Made by a program: the position numbers and the translations under genes. Shown here piece by piece: positions 36,705-45,403 of a stretch of DNA of 64,000 nt. Within the stretch, counting starts at the first letter, position 1. The number at the start of each line of letters is the position of its first letter. Origin of the DNA: CBDBJR01 sp965206445 (GTDB lineage: Bacteria > Pseudomonadota > Gammaproteobacteria > Arenicellales > Poriferihabitantaceae); contig CBDBJR010000002.1 in assembly GCA_965206445.1 (NCBI GenBank), positions 3,296,157 to 3,360,156 on the forward strand. The letters are read 5' to 3'. The notes under the pieces are model-generated. The model saw nothing but the letters and a program-made list of their open reading frames with translations, did no database searches and was not told where the DNA came from.

Positions 36705-38810
36705 TTATTGCCGGCCCTCGTTGGTCATAGCGCCAAAAAATTGCTTGCGCTGTTCGTGCGCCGTTTTCAGATTCGGGTCCAACGCCAACGCGCGGTCGTA
36801 ATGTTGCAGCGCGTCGGCCTGGCGGTTGAGGTGAAACAACCCAAAGCCCGCCAGATGGTGGCCTGGCGCGTCATCGGGATAGTGCGCAATCAACTGTTGC
36901 GCCGACGCCAAACCCTCCGCATACCGTCCCTGGTTCATCAGCACCGCGGCCAGGTTCCGCAGCGCAAGTTGGTGCTGCGGGTCCAGCCGCAGCGCCGCGC
37001 GAAAGCGCGCGACCGCCTCCTCATGGCGGCCCTGACTTGACAGCTGCGCGCCGATACTGACCAGCACCGCGGCCAGGCCCCGCGTCGCGTCCCGGTGCTG
37101 CGGGTCCAGCCGCAACACCTCGCGAAAGCGCGCGACCGCTTCCTCATGGCGGCTCTGATTTGATAGCTGCACGCCGATACCGCTTAGCACACTGGTCAAG
37201 TTCTTCATCGCGAGTTGGTGCTGCGGGTTCAGCCGCAGCACCTCGCGGAAGCGCGTGACCGCTTCCTCATGGCGGCCCTGGTTTGACAGCAGCACGCCGA
37301 TATTGGTGAGCAGTCTGGGGCTGTCCGGTCGCTGCTCAAGGGCGGTTTGGTAGGCGGCATGCGCTTCTCCGTAGCGCCCCTGATCCCGCAGGTAGTTCCC
37401 AAGATTGTGGTGGGCGCTGCGGGCCTGCGGGTTGTGGGTGATGACGTGGGTGAAGAAGGTGCCGGAGTCGCGGTAGAGGCCGGCCTGGTTCCAGGTGAGC
37501 AGGCCGGCAACCGCCAGTATCGCCGCCCCGACCACCCCGATGGCCAGCCGTGCCGGACGCGTGCGGTGCGCCGACAGCGCACCGAGACCCCGTTGACAGG
37601 CCCGGCTCGCGGCGGCGGCCACGACGACGATCAGACCAATGCCACCGAGGTATTGATAGCGGTCGGCGACAAACGAGAACTGCATATAGCCGAAGTCCAC
37701 GAAGCCCAGCACCGGCGACAACGCCACTGCAAAGAACAGCACGCCGGCCAGCGGCCCGCGACCAAGCGGCCGGCGCCAGTGCCACAACACCGCCACCACC
37801 GCCGCAAAGCCGACCGCGAAGCCCCACGCCAGCGCGTCGCCGATGCCGGGCTCCCAGCGCGGATAGACCCCGATCAGCCCCACCGGCCACAGCAGTTTGC
37901 CGACGTAAAATGCCAGCGCGTGCGCCGCAAGCAGCCCGCGCTCCAGCAGCGTATACCCGAATACGACGGGTTCGAGGCTGGTGGAATAGGCATAGTCGGC
38001 CAGCCCGATGCCCAGCCCGACCAGAAAGAACGGCAGCAGGCGGCTGCAATCGGTCAGGGTCACGCGCCCGTGCCGCCACCAGTGCCACAGCAGCAACGCC
38101 GCCGGCAGCGTGATGGCGATGGATTTGCTGAGCAGGCCGAGCACGAACAACGCCACCGCCAGCAGGTAAGGCCCTCCTCGCCGCCGCCCGCGCGGCATTT
38201 CCGTGCAGCGGATATAGGCGAGCACGGACGAAAGATAGAACACCGTCGCCAGGACGTCCTTGCGCCCGATGACCCAGGCCACCGACTCCACGTGCAGCGG
38301 ATGCACCGCAAACACCGCCGCCGCAAACCACGCGCCGGGCACCTCCAGCCGTCGCAACAGCCGCCACAGCAGCAACACGACCCCGGTATGCAGCAGCAGA
38401 TTGACCAGATGATAACCGAGCGGCGCCAACCCCCACAGCTTATGCTCCAGCCAGAAGAGGGTATAGAGCAGTGGCCAGTAGTGGGCTTCGTATTGAATCA
38501 GCCCGCGCGGGCCAAACCAGATATGCACCAGCCCCGACCAGGTGTGCAGCGGCGTAGCCAGTTTCAGGACCTGATCATCCCACAAGAATCCCGCCGACAG
38601 CGCCGGAAAGTAACTGACCGCCACCAACAGGCACAGCACTGCGCCCGCCACTGTAACAGGGACATCAAGGGTACCGGGGAACATGCCGGGTGTGGGGGAT
38701 GCCGCCGGCATCGGCGGCTTGCGCGGCGCGGCGTTGCCGCTCGGTGGCGCTGGCGTCCGGACGCGGGGGTTTTGCTTTCTCGCCGCGTGGGGGGCTCGCT
38801 TTCTCGCCAT
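36705..38810 (-). CDS. TMTC-like membrane protein with C-terminal TPRs, copy 2
   Basis: A 701-residue tandem paralogue of 34738-36702 with the same architecture: a basic N-terminus (MARKRAPHAARKQNPRV), WDDQV in the first loop, GYHLVNLLLHTGVVLLLW, HPLHVESVAWVIGRKDVL, then about seven TPR units. The extra length is mainly additional TPR copies of the type SNQGRHEEAVARFREVLRLD, implying repeat expansion after duplication. It is the upstream gene of the pair. The giant adhesin gene ends 606 bases further upstream on the same strand. The ATG at 38810 lacks a strong Shine-Dalgarno. Confidence 0.85.
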   Translation of the reverse strand: MARKRAPHAARKQNPRVRTPAPPSGNAAPRKPPMPAASPTPGMFPGTLDVPVTVAGAVLCLLVAVSYFPALSAGFLWDDQVLKLATPLHTWSGLVHIWFGPRGLIQYEAHYWPLLYTLFWLEHKLWGLAPLGYHLVNLLLHTGVVLLLWRLLRRLEVPGAWFAAAVFAVHPLHVESVAWVIGRKDVLATVFYLSSVLAYIRCTEMPRGRRRGGPYLLAVALFVLGLLSKSIAITLPAALLLWHWWRHGRVTLTDCSRLLPFFLVGLGIGLADYAYSTSLEPVVFGYTLLERGLLAAHALAFYVGKLLWPVGLIGVYPRWEPGIGDALAWGFAVGFAAVVAVLWHWRRPLGRGPLAGVLFFAVALSPVLGFVDFGYMQFSFVADRYQYLGGIGLIVVVAAAASRACQRGLGALSAHRTRPARLAIGVVGAAILAVAGLLTWNQAGLYRDSGTFFTHVITHNPQARSAHHNLGNYLRDQGRYGEAHAAYQTALEQRPDSPRLLTNIGVLLSNQGRHEEAVTRFREVLRLNPQHQLAMKNLTSVLSGIGVQLSNQSRHEEAVARFREVLRLDPQHRDATRGLAAVLVSIGAQLSSQGRHEEAVARFRAALRLDPQHQLALRNLAAVLMNQGRYAEGLASAQQLIAHYPDDAPGHHLAGFGLFHLNRQADALQHYDRALALDPNLKTAHEQRKQFFGAMTNEGRQ

Positions 38811-39045
38811 GTTATGCTGCCCTTGAGCGCGACGGCGAGTGCGTTACGCTCTTTTCAGCGCCGGCGTCCATTCGGGGCCATACAATGCGTTGGGTTGCTC
38901 ATGCAGGTTGGCGATCAAGGTGGCAGTCATCCGGGCGAAATAGTTCGACACACGATGCAACCCATCTATTCAGATGCGGCACGCGCAGGCGCCAGCGGAG
39001 CAATGGCGGACAGAACCCCCTGTTCCGCATGGAAATAATACCGAA

Positions 39046-39072
39046 CCGGCGTCAATCCATAATTGACACCGG
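39046..39072. repeat. Palindrome upstream of the TMTC-like pair
   Basis: CCGGCGTCAAT (39046-39056) pairs with ATTGACACCGG (39062-39072) at 10 of 11 positions across a 5-base gap. It could be an operator or a hairpin. No gene is visible in 38811-39108. Confidence 0.45.
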
Positions 39073-39108
39073 ATGATAAATAAGCCGCCGATGAGAATCA
39101 AGCCATAT

Positions 39109-39312
39109 CCGCCTGCGGCGGGAATTAGGAATTAGGAATTAGGAATTAGGAATTAGGAATTAGGAATTAGGAATTAAGGATTGAGAATTAAGGATTGAGA
39201 ATTAAGGATTGAGAATTAAGGATTGAGAATTAAGGATTGAGAATTAAGGATTGAGAATTAAGGATTGAGAATTGGGGATTGGGAATTGAGGATTAAGAGT
39301 CAAGAATCAGGA
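39109..39312 (-). repeat. GAATTAG heptamer and 14-mer tandem array
   Basis: After the palindrome CCGCC-tgc-GGCGG (39109-39121) come seven perfect GAATTAG units (39122-39170), seven perfect GAATTAAGGATTGA 14-mers (39171-39268) and about three degenerate 14-mers. The heptamer is the reverse complement of the CCTAATT-type unit at 21569-21692. The 14-mer looks like two diverged heptamers. There are no spacers, so it is not a CRISPR. Confidence 0.9.
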
Positions 39313-39370
39313 ATGTCGCCGATAACTCCGTCAAACCGGGCTATCGCCTCGGTCAGCAAACCCCCTGATC

Positions 39371-39415
39371 ATTCCTAATTCCTAATTCCTAATTCCTAAT
39401 TCCCGCCGAAGGCGG
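39371..39415 (+). repeat. CCTAATT array with hairpin at the 3' end of the giant gene
   Basis: Four CCTAATT units followed by CCGCC-gaa-GGCGG (39403-39415), which ends one base before the stop codon of the giant minus-strand gene. It is inverted relative to the array at 39109-39312. The hairpin could stabilise or terminate the adhesin transcript, but no U-run follows. Confidence 0.8.
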
Positions 39416-39416
39416 A

Positions 39417-42400
39417 TCACCAGTTCCACTGCCACTGCAATTCGATGCGGTGATCGGCGTCGGCGTCGGTGCGTTCGCGGCGGCTGCCTTTTAGTTCCAG
39501 CTTGACGCCGTGGCCCAAATCAAAACTGGCGCCCAGTCGCTGCGTGCGGTCGCCGCCTTCCAGTAGCGACGCACCCAGATACGGGCGCACCGTGCCGCCC
39601 AGCAGCCACAGGCCGTAGCCTACCTCGCCGTCCATCCGTAGTGCCGCCGACCGGTTCGACGTCGCTACATCCGACGCGCCGCGATCCCACAATTGCTTGA
39701 CGCCGCTGCTGTCCCGGCCGTAGCCCGGCGACAGGCTGAACGACAGCCCGCGACCGCCCTGCCCCGGCGCCAGCCGCAGCGCACCGCTGATGCCCCATTC
39801 TTCGTAGTCCGCCAGCGCCAGCAGCCGGGTGCGGCCCGATAGCGTCAGACCGCGCGCCGCATCACGCCACTCAAGGCCGACGCCCACCTCCATTCCCTGA
39901 CCGCTCTGGCCGTCGCCGCCGTCATGCCGCAGGCCGATCTCACCGGTGCCGCGCAGGCTGCCGCCCGACTCGGTGTTGCGGCTATGGCTCGCCTCCAGGA
40001 TCATCCGCAAACGATGGCTCGATACATCCCCAAAACCGGCGCTGCTCAGATCAAAATTCACCCGCGACAGCGTCGCATCGCCGCGCAGCCGCAGCTCGTT
40101 GCGGCCACCCTCTGACACCGCACCCGACGCATACAATCGACCGTTCGCCGCCACACTGATCGAGCCGACATTCAGATCGCTGCTGCGCGGGCCGTCGCTG
40201 TCGTCCAGCTCGACCTCGCCGACGCCGTAGCCCACACTCGCCCATAAATCCAGATCATCCGACGGCGACCAGCCGATGTACGGGTTCACGCTGCTGACAT
40301 TCAGATCGTACTTGCCCCCGCCCTTGATGGCCGCGTCGGTATACTCGAACTCGCCTTCGGTATACGACAGCAATACCCCCGCCAGCACGTCATCACGCAG
40401 CCGCGTGTCGATGCCAACCAGCCCGCTGTACAGATCGCCGTTCCAATTCATCCCGTCCTCGTCGCCCGCCAGGTGGCTGTAGTTGCCGATGCCGTACAGC
40501 GAGCTCGTGGGCATGCCAATCCGCTCGCCGTCGGCCGAGAACGCCAGGTCATCAATCAAGTCGCGCAGATCAAACGTGTCCAACTGCCGCAACCGCCGGC
40601 TCAGCTCGAGCTCGGCCGCATCGCTGGACAGCCATTGCTCCAACTGCTCCATCAGGCCCGCCGACCCGGCTTCACCGCCGGGCGACTGGTCGCTGATGGC
40701 GCCGCCGCCGACGATGGCGCCGGCGCTCAGCCGGTCGGCAATCAGGCGACTGCCCACGTTTGCCAGCTTCAGGAATACCTGCGGCAGGACCTGCTCGTTC
40801 AACTGCTCGGTGATCTCCTCCGCCGGGGAATCGTCATTGTCGGTGATGGTCAGGGGCGCCTCGGCGACGGTGAGGCTGCCCACCGTGGTCGTGCCCGTGA
40901 CGCGCAAGGTCTCATCCACCTCGTCAATCACGTCATCCATGACGGGAATGGTCAGCGTCATCTCAGCGCTGGCGCTGGCGGCCGGGATGGTCAGGTTTAC
41001 CGATGCCACCGCCGTGTAGTCCACGCCCGCGGTCGCCGTGCCGTCCGCCGTGCTCAGGCTGACAACCGTCTCCTCGCTCCGGGTAGTGCCCACAAGGGTG
41101 GCGGTGACGGTGATCGCGGCGTTGCCGACATCTTCAGCGACACTGGACGGGTTCAGCGCCAGGGTAATGCCGGTCGGCGCGTTGTCATCGTCGGTGATGG
41201 TCAGGTCGGCAGGGGTGACGGTGAGGCCGGCTGTGGTCATGCCCATTACACTCAAGGTCTCATCCGTCCCCTCATCAATCACGTCATCCATGACGGAAAT
41301 GGTCAGCGTCATCTCAGCGCTGGCGCTGGCGGCCGGGATGGTCAGGTTTACCGATGCCACCGCCGTGTAGTCCACGCCCGCGGTCGCCGTGCCGTCCGCC
41401 GTGCCCAGGCTGACAACCGTCTCCTCGCTCCGGGTGGTGCCCTCAAGGGTGGCGGTGACGGTGATCGCGGCGTTGCCGACATCTTCAGCGACGCTGTTCG
41501 GGCTCAGTGCCAGAGTAATGCCGGTTGGTGCGTCGTCATCAATGATGGTCAGGTCGGCAGGGGTGACGGTAAGGCCGGCTGTGGTCATGCCCATTACGCT
41601 CAAGGTCTCACTCGTTCCCTCGTCAATCACGTCATCCATGACGGGAATGGTCAGCGTCATCTCAGCGCTGGCGCTGGTGGCCGGGATGGTCAGGTTTACC
41701 GATGCCACCGCCGTGTAGTCCGCGCCCGCGGTCGCTGTGTTGTCCGCCGTGCCCAGGCTGACAACCGTATCCTCGCTCCGGGTAGTGCCCACAAGGATGG
41801 CGGTGACGGTGATCGAGGCGTCGCCGACATCTTCAGCGACGCTGTTCGGGCTCAGTGCCAGGGTAATGCCGGTCGGCGCGTTGTCATCGTCGGTGATGGT
41901 CAGGTCGGCAGGGGTGACGGTGAGGCCGGCCACCGTGGTCGTGCCCATTACACTCAAGGTCTCATCCGCCTCGTTAATCACGTCATTCGTGACAGGAATG
42001 GTCAGCGTCATCTCAGCGCTGGCGCTGGCGGTCGGGATGGTCAGGTTTACCGATGCCACCGCCGTGTAGTCCGCGCCCGCGGTCGCCGTGCCGTCCGCCG
42101 TGCCCAGGCTGACAACCGTATCCTCGCTCCGGGTGGTGGTGCCCTCAAGGGTGGCGGTGACGGTGATCGCGGCGTCGCCGACATCTTCAGCGACGCTGTT
42201 CGGGCTCAGTGCCAGGGTAATGACGGTCGGCGCGTTGTCATTGTCGGTGATGGTCAGGGGCGCCTCGGTGACGGTGAGGCTGCCCACCGTGGTCGTGCCC
42301 GTGACGCGCAAGGTCTCATCCACCTCGTTAATCACGTCATTCGTGACGGGAATAGTCAACGTCGCCGTAGCGCTGGCGATGGTGGCCGGGATGGTCAGGT

Positions 42401-45209
42401 TTACCGATGCTGGCGCCGTGTAGTCCACGCCCGCGCTCGCCGTGACGTCCGCCGTGCTCAGGCTGACAACCGTATCCTCGGTTCGAGTGCCGCCGCCGGT
42501 AAGGGTGGCGGTAACGGTGATCGCGGCGTCGCCGACATCTTCACGAACGCTGTTCGGGCTCAACGTCAGGGTAATGCCGTCCGGCGCGAGGTCGTCATCG
42601 GTGACGGTGACGGTGACACTGTTGATGGTTATGCTTCCCCCGTTATAGTTGGTGTCCGTGCTCGCCACGGTATGGCTCACGGTCGCCGTACGGGCGTCAC
42701 CGGTGTTATCAATGTCGTCGTTCACGCCGGTCACGGTGACGGTTTGCGCCGCGTCCCAGTTAGACGTGGTGAAGGTCAGCGCCGCCGAGGCCCTGGCTGC
42801 CATGCGGTCGTCGCTCGTCGGGGTAATCGTCACATCGGCGGTCGGCCGGCTTCCGAGCACCACTGTGTAGGTGGCCATGCCGCCATCTTCCGGCACCGTG
42901 AGGGACGCCTCGGAGACGACGACGTGGGCATCGTCATCGTCGGTGATGGTCAGGTGGGCAGGGGTGACGATGAGGCCGACTACTGTGGTCGTGCCCATTA
43001 CACTCAAGGTCTCATCCGTCCCCTCATCAATCACGTCATCCATGACGGGAATGGTCAGCGTCATCTCAGCGCTGGCGCTGGTGGCCGGAATGGTCAGGTT
43101 TACCGATGCCACCGCTGTGTAGTCCACGCCCGCGGTCGCCGTGCCGTCCGCCGTGCCCAGGCTGACAACCGTCTCCTCGCTCCGGGCGCCACCTGTAAGG
43201 GTGGCGGTGACGGTGATCGCGGCGTTGCCGACATCTTCAGCGACGCTGGACGGGTTCAGTGCCAGTGTAATGCCGCCAGTCGGCTCGTCGTCGGTGATGG
43301 TCAGGAGCGCATCGGTGACGGTGAGGCCCACCGTGGTCGTGCCCGTGACGCGCAAGGTCTCATCCGCCTCGGTAATCACGTCATTCGTGACGGGAATGGT
43401 CAGCGTCATCTCAGCGTGGTCGCTGGCGGCCGGGATGGTCAGGTTTACCGATGCCACCGCCGTGTAGTCCGCGCCCGCGGTCGCCGTGCCGTCCGCCGTG
43501 CCCAGGCTGACAACCGTATCCTCGCTCCGGGTGGTAGTGCCCTCAAGGGTGGCGGTGACGGTGATCGCGGCGTCGCCGACATCTTCAGCGATGCTGTTCG
43601 GGCTCAGTGCCAGGGTAATGACGGTCGGCGCGTTGTCATTGTCGGTGATGGTCAGGGGCGCCTCGGTGACGGTGAGGCTGCCCACCGTGGTCGTGCCCGT
43701 GACGCGCAAGGTCTCATCCACCTCGTTAATCACGTCATTCGTGACGGGAATAGTCAACGTCGCCGTAGCGCTGGCGATGGTGGCCGGGATGGTCAGGTTT
43801 ACCGATGCTGGCGCCATGTAGTCCGCGCCCGCGCTCGCCGTGACGTCCGCCGTGCTCAGGCTGACAACCGTATCCTCGGTTCGAGTGCCGCCGCCGGTAA
43901 GGGTGGCGGTAACGGTGATCGCGGCGTCGCCGACATCTTCACGAACGCTGTTCGGGCTCAACGTCAGGGTAATGCCGTCCGGCGCGAGGTCGTCATCGGT
44001 GACGGTGACGGTGACACTGTTGATGGTTATGCTTCCCCCGTTATAGTTGGTGTCCGTGCTCGCCACGGTATGGCTCACGGTCGCCGTACGGGCGTCACCG
44101 GTGTTATCAATGTCGTCGTTCACGCCGGTCACGGTGACGGTTTGCGCCGCGTTCCAGTTAGACGTGGTGAAGGTCAGCGCCGCCGAGGCCCTGGCTGCCA
44201 TGCGGTCGTCGCTCGTCGGGGTAATCGTCACATCGGCGGTCGGCCGGCTTCCGAGCACCACTGTGTAGGTGGCCATGCCGCCATCTTCCGGCACCGTGAG
44301 GGACGCCTCGGAGACGACGACGTGGGCATCGTCATCGTCGGTGATGGTCAGGTGGGCAGGGGTGACGGTGAGGCCGACTACTGTGGTCGTGCCCATTACA
44401 CTCAAGGTCTCACTCGCTCCCTCGTCAATCACGTCATCCATGACGGGAATGGTCAGCGTCATATCAGCGCTGGCGCTGGCGGCCGGGATGGTCAGGTTTA
44501 CCGATGCCACCGCTGTGTAGTCCGCGCCCGCGCTCGCCGTGCCGTCCGCCGTGCTCAGGCTGACAACCGTCTCCTCGCTCCGGGCGCCACCCGTAAGGGT
44601 GGCAGTGACGGTGATCGCGGCGTTGCCGACATCTTCAGCGACGCTGGACGGGTTCAGTGCCAGTGTAATGCCGCCGGTCGGCTCGTCGTCGGTGATGGTC
44701 AGGAGCGCATCGGTGACGGTGAGGCCCACCGTGGTCGTGCCCATGACGCGCAAGGTCTCATCCGCCTCGGTAATCACGTCATTCGTGACGGGAATGGTCA
44801 GCGTCATCTCAGCGTGGTCGCTGGCGACCGGGATGGTCAGGTTTACCGATGCCACCGCCGTGTAGTCCGCGCCCGCGGTCGCCGTGACGTCCGCCGTGCT
44901 CAGGCTGACAACCGTCTCCTCGCTCCGGGTGGTGGTGCCCTCAAGGGTGGCGGTGACGGTGATCGCGGCGTCGCCGACATCTTCAGCGACACTGGACGGG
45001 CTCAGTGCCAGGGTAATAACGGTCGGCGCGTCGTCATTGTCGGTGATGGTCAGGGGCGCCTCGGTGACGGTGAGGCTGCCCACCGTGGTCGTGCCCGTGA
45101 CGCGCAAGGTCTCATCCGCATCGTTAATCACGTCATCCATGACGGGAATAGTCAGCGTCATCTCAGCGCTGGCGCTGGCGGCCGGGATGGTCAGGTTTAC
45201 CGATGCCAC
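39417..45209 (-). CDS. Giant Calx-beta repeat autotransporter adhesin, C-terminal part
   Basis: 1,930 codons from the first Met; the frame is open and homologous up to about 45430, where a 2-nt difference separates it from the upstream frame. Residues 1-1460 are Calx-beta units (about 112 residues each; SPNSVAEDVGDAAITVTATL, then VNLTIPA, then DETLRVTGTTTVG, then LTITDND) and two second-type units (VVVSEASLTVPEDGGMATYT). A linker (about 1460-1580, EEITEQLNEQVLPQVFLKLA) leads to a ~350-residue autotransporter-like beta-barrel ending in aromatic residues (ELQWQWNW), consistent with type V export to the outer membrane. It is probably one gene with 45404-64000 if the frameshift is bypassed or is a sequencing error. 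The TMTC-like pair lies downstream on the same strand. Confidence 0.88.
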   Translation of the reverse strand: MASVNLTIPAASASAEMTLTIPVMDDVINDADETLRVTGTTTVGSLTVTEAPLTITDNDDAPTVITLALSPSSVAEDVGDAAITVTATLEGTTTRSEETVVSLSTADVTATAGADYTAVASVNLTIPVASDHAEMTLTIPVTNDVITEADETLRVMGTTTVGLTVTDALLTITDDEPTGGITLALNPSSVAEDVGNAAITVTATLTGGARSEETVVSLSTADGTASAGADYTAVASVNLTIPAASASADMTLTIPVMDDVIDEGASETLSVMGTTTVVGLTVTPAHLTITDDDDAHVVVSEASLTVPEDGGMATYTVVLGSRPTADVTITPTSDDRMAARASAALTFTTSNWNAAQTVTVTGVNDDIDNTGDARTATVSHTVASTDTNYNGGSITINSVTVTVTDDDLAPDGITLTLSPNSVREDVGDAAITVTATLTGGGTRTEDTVVSLSTADVTASAGADYMAPASVNLTIPATIASATATLTIPVTNDVINEVDETLRVTGTTTVGSLTVTEAPLTITDNDNAPTVITLALSPNSIAEDVGDAAITVTATLEGTTTRSEDTVVSLGTADGTATAGADYTAVASVNLTIPAASDHAEMTLTIPVTNDVITEADETLRVTGTTTVGLTVTDALLTITDDEPTGGITLALNPSSVAEDVGNAAITVTATLTGGARSEETVVSLGTADGTATAGVDYTAVASVNLTIPATSASAEMTLTIPVMDDVIDEGTDETLSVMGTTTVVGLIVTPAHLTITDDDDAHVVVSEASLTVPEDGGMATYTVVLGSRPTADVTITPTSDDRMAARASAALTFTTSNWDAAQTVTVTGVNDDIDNTGDARTATVSHTVASTDTNYNGGSITINSVTVTVTDDDLAPDGITLTLSPNSVREDVGDAAITVTATLTGGGTRTEDTVVSLSTADVTASAGVDYTAPASVNLTIPATIASATATLTIPVTNDVINEVDETLRVTGTTTVGSLTVTEAPLTITDNDNAPTVITLALSPNSVAEDVGDAAITVTATLEGTTTRSEDTVVSLGTADGTATAGADYTAVASVNLTIPTASASAEMTLTIPVTNDVINEADETLSVMGTTTVAGLTVTPADLTITDDDNAPTGITLALSPNSVAEDVGDASITVTAILVGTTRSEDTVVSLGTADNTATAGADYTAVASVNLTIPATSASAEMTLTIPVMDDVIDEGTSETLSVMGMTTAGLTVTPADLTIIDDDAPTGITLALSPNSVAEDVGNAAITVTATLEGTTRSEETVVSLGTADGTATAGVDYTAVASVNLTIPAASASAEMTLTISVMDDVIDEGTDETLSVMGMTTAGLTVTPADLTITDDDNAPTGITLALNPSSVAEDVGNAAITVTATLVGTTRSEETVVSLSTADGTATAGVDYTAVASVNLTIPAASASAEMTLTIPVMDDVIDEVDETLRVTGTTTVGSLTVAEAPLTITDNDDSPAEEITEQLNEQVLPQVFLKLANVGSRLIADRLSAGAIVGGGAISDQSPGGEAGSAGLMEQLEQWLSSDAAELELSRRLRQLDTFDLRDLIDDLAFSADGERIGMPTSSLYGIGNYSHLAGDEDGMNWNGDLYSGLVGIDTRLRDDVLAGVLLSYTEGEFEYTDAAIKGGGKYDLNVSSVNPYIGWSPSDDLDLWASVGYGVGEVELDDSDGPRSSDLNVGSISVAANGRLYASGAVSEGGRNELRLRGDATLSRVNFDLSSAGFGDVSSHRLRMILEASHSRNTESGGSLRGTGEIGLRHDGGDGQSGQGMEVGVGLEWRDAARGLTLSGRTRLLALADYEEWGISGALRLAPGQGGRGLSFSLSPGYGRDSSGVKQLWDRGASDVATSNRSAALRMDGEVGYGLWLLGGTVRPYLGASLLEGGDRTQRLGASFDLGHGVKLELKGSRRERTDADADHRIELQWQWNW

Positions 45210-45403
45210 CGCCGTGTAGTCCGCGCCCGCGGTCGCCGTGCCGTCCGCCGTGCTCAGGCTGACAACCGTCTCCTCGCTCCGGGTGGTGCCACCCTCAAGG
45301 GTGGCGGTGACGGTGATCGCGGCGTCGCCGACATCTTCAGCGACGCTGGACGGGCTCAGTGCCAGGGTAATCTCGGTCGGCGCGTTGTCATTGTCGGTGA
45401 TGG

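Noticed and set aside
39109..39312. Tandem array as a CRISPR
   Set aside because: The units are 7 or 14 bp, contiguous, without unique spacers, and no cas genes are nearby.
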